Source of the DNA: Scylla paramamosain
Taxonomy: Eukaryota > Arthropoda > Malacostraca > Decapoda > Portunidae
Assembly: GCF_035594125.1 (NCBI RefSeq)
Contig: NC_087171.1
Coordinates: forward strand, 9,200,767 to 9,264,766
Direction of reading: 5' to 3'
Length of the DNA stretch: 64,000 nucleotides
Position 1 is the first letter of the stretch. Every line of letters starts with the position of its first letter. Positions 62,263-64,000 of the stretch are shown one piece after another. A program made the position numbers and the translations under genes. The notes under the pieces were generated by a model. It saw nothing but the letters and a program-made list of their open reading frames with translations, was not told the DNA's origin and did not search any database.

Positions 62263-63478
62263 TGGGGTCTCTCCTATTACTCTCCAAAACTGTACTTCCA
62301 TTGCCCAGTCAAACTCTTCCAACTTTTTCAAAATCTACCTTTCCTTCCTCCTGGAAATTTGCCTATAAGCAGCCTATTCCTAAAAATGAAAACTACTCTT
62401 ATCTCTCAAACTACCATCCTAGTGCTCTTATTTCTAGCTTCTCTATAGTTTTTCAATGTGTCCTGAACAGGAAGATTCTTAAACATCTATCATTTCATAA
62501 TCTTATATCAGATTGACATAATGGGTTTCATTGTGGCCACTACTGATGATCTTCCAACTTTCTTTACCAAGTCATGGTCATCTTTTAGGGATTTTGGTGA
62601 AACTTTTGCTGTTACCTTAGACATATCAAAAGCATTTGATAAAGTCTGGGAATTTTCAAACTACCCTCCTACATATCATATCCTTCTTTCTGTATCCAGT
62701 TACATAATCTTTTTCTTGTTTATTCACTTTATTATTTGTCAAATCACATCACCATTCTTTTGGCAATTCACCTCATTATCTTACATAAGCAAAGCTTAGC
62801 AGATACTATTACAATTTAATTCTCTTTCATCCTCAGTAACACTTACAAATAAATAATGCTTAGAGGGAAAAAATAACATTTCCTTTCAATCCATTTTATT
62901 ACAACTACTGTACAAACCATATATGAAAATACTTTCGAGGTAATTCAACATGTATTCTTCATAAATGTTTATCAATAAGGAATACTGACTTGTCAAGCAT
63001 GGACCTCAAACCTATTTCATCATTAAAACTTTTTAAAATTGTAATAATTTTAAGCATACATGAAGATCTTTTCCTTTTTATATTTATTATAGTATGTATT
63101 CTAACTTTACTTGATATTGTACATTTAATACACATATTTTTGTAAAAATTTCTCTCAGGTAGCACACCTAAAACACACAATAAGTCATCTTTAAACAAGG
63201 AACAAAAATACTAACATATATAAATGGCAAGAAGCAAGGATAAAATAAGTGATGTGGAAGGTTTAGCATGTCTAGCCATAGAGGAATGAACTGTGGCAGT
63301 TGTGTTGCTGACTAGATCACTTGCAAAGAACTAGATTGACTATGAGCTTTGATCTAAATTTTGTCACATACAAGTTTGAGTCAGGCTCATGTGGCTTGCA
63401 CACACGTTTTTATGCAACATATCTTAAGTTTGGCCATGAAGCCAAAGTAAAACACACTGATTTGAGTTAGACTGATAT
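62254..63478 (+). mobile_element. Dispersed 1.2-kb repeat with RT relic, copy B
   Basis: Nearly identical to 34147-35378, differing by scattered substitutions and small indels. It includes the RT relic ([19 protein letters not shown]) and the AT-rich 3' part up to ACTGATAT. It is preceded by the TCTGATGCT minisatellite, where copy A is preceded by AT/GT microsatellites. Confidence 0.85.
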
Positions 63479-64000
63479 GATGTGATGCCTCTATAAAATG
63501 GGATTACAGCATTATGACATGCCATAAAAACTCCCAGAAAGAAATTTTAAGATACAGACAATGAGTCTGTAAAAACTCCATATTCTTTAAACCTCAAAGC
63601 AGAAGCTAGGAAATAGTACACATGACAAGACCAAATGATATAGAAATTTCACCTCATTTCTCAAAACATGTATAGTGCCTTAATATAAAACATGTAGGTA
63701 AGCACTATTTAATGAATGCAAAAATAAAAATACAGATAAAAAATGAGGTTCTATGAGGATATAACCACAAAGGGGTGTTTTACAGTGCAGTTACAGCTTG
63801 ATGTGGGTACATGTAGTGTGACATGAATGAACAAGATATTTCATGTCATTATCTGCAGAAGGTCCCCAAAGTGGAAACATTGTTGTAAGAAATAAGATGG
63901 AAATTTTGTGATGTGGGAGGACACACTAACTTTAAATTTCTCAGAAGTACAATATTTGTAATTTTCATCTTCCAACAATCAAGATCAAAATCCAGTAACA
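63479..64000. other. Region without recognised features
   Basis: AT-rich sequence after copy B to the window end. I see no gene, repeat or element here. Confidence 0.5.

Noticed and set aside
61868..62368. 166-residue Ser-Asp-Ala repeat protein
   Set aside because: It is a minisatellite read in one frame and runs into a dead RT fragment, so a tandem repeat explains it better.

Overview
The window looks like nuclear DNA of an arthropod, most likely a decapod crustacean. The evidence is spliced genes with GT-AG introns, very dense dinucleotide microsatellites (AG, CT, GT and AT tracts up to about 230 bp), a short interstitial array of the arthropod telomere unit TTAGG, and many decayed non-LTR retrotransposons. 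No bacterial-style operon, rRNA gene, CRISPR array or viral genome was seen. The species call is an inference.

Three host genes can be read. (1) On the minus strand, 13708-22170, a six-exon gene encodes a 679-residue leucine-rich-repeat-like protein of unknown function; all five introns are phase 0. (2) On the plus strand, 25240-47859, a twelve-exon gene encodes a 1098-residue DDHD1-type phosphatidic-acid-preferring phospholipase A1. It has a Gln-rich N-terminal region, a WWE-like segment, a lipase Ser motif and the C-terminal DDHD domain. (3) On the minus strand inside intron 3 of DDHD1, an intronless gene (29673-30713) encodes a 346-residue single-pass membrane protein with a repetitive acidic tail. 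A decayed partial copy of it lies at about 31495-31705. Genes 1 and 2 are divergent, with about 3 kb between their start codons.

Layout: 1-6887 is microsatellite-rich non-coding DNA. 6888-7881 is a decayed PIF/Harbinger-like DNA transposon. About 10740-13270 is a decayed Jockey-like element. 13708-22170 is the LRR-like gene, whose intron 2 carries a roughly 3.2-kb non-LTR element in sense orientation. 22171-25239 is the intergenic region, with a foldback built around CT/AT/AG tracts and a duplicated block with TTAGG repeats. 25240-47859 is DDHD1, whose introns hold the nested membrane-protein gene, a second sense copy of the same non-LTR family (40881-43981), a 1-kb foldback element (36200-37170) and a copy of a 1.2-kb repeat seen again at 62254-63478. 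From 47860 to the end no gene could be supported. That part holds the 3' flank of DDHD1, retroelement fragments, tRNA-like SINE candidates, tandem repeats and AT-rich DNA. A CR1-like 3' end lies at 45649-46562, inside the last DDHD1 intron.

Exon boundaries come from reading splice sites by eye, frame continuity and remembered similarity to the DDHD1 family. No alignment, RNA evidence or database search was available.
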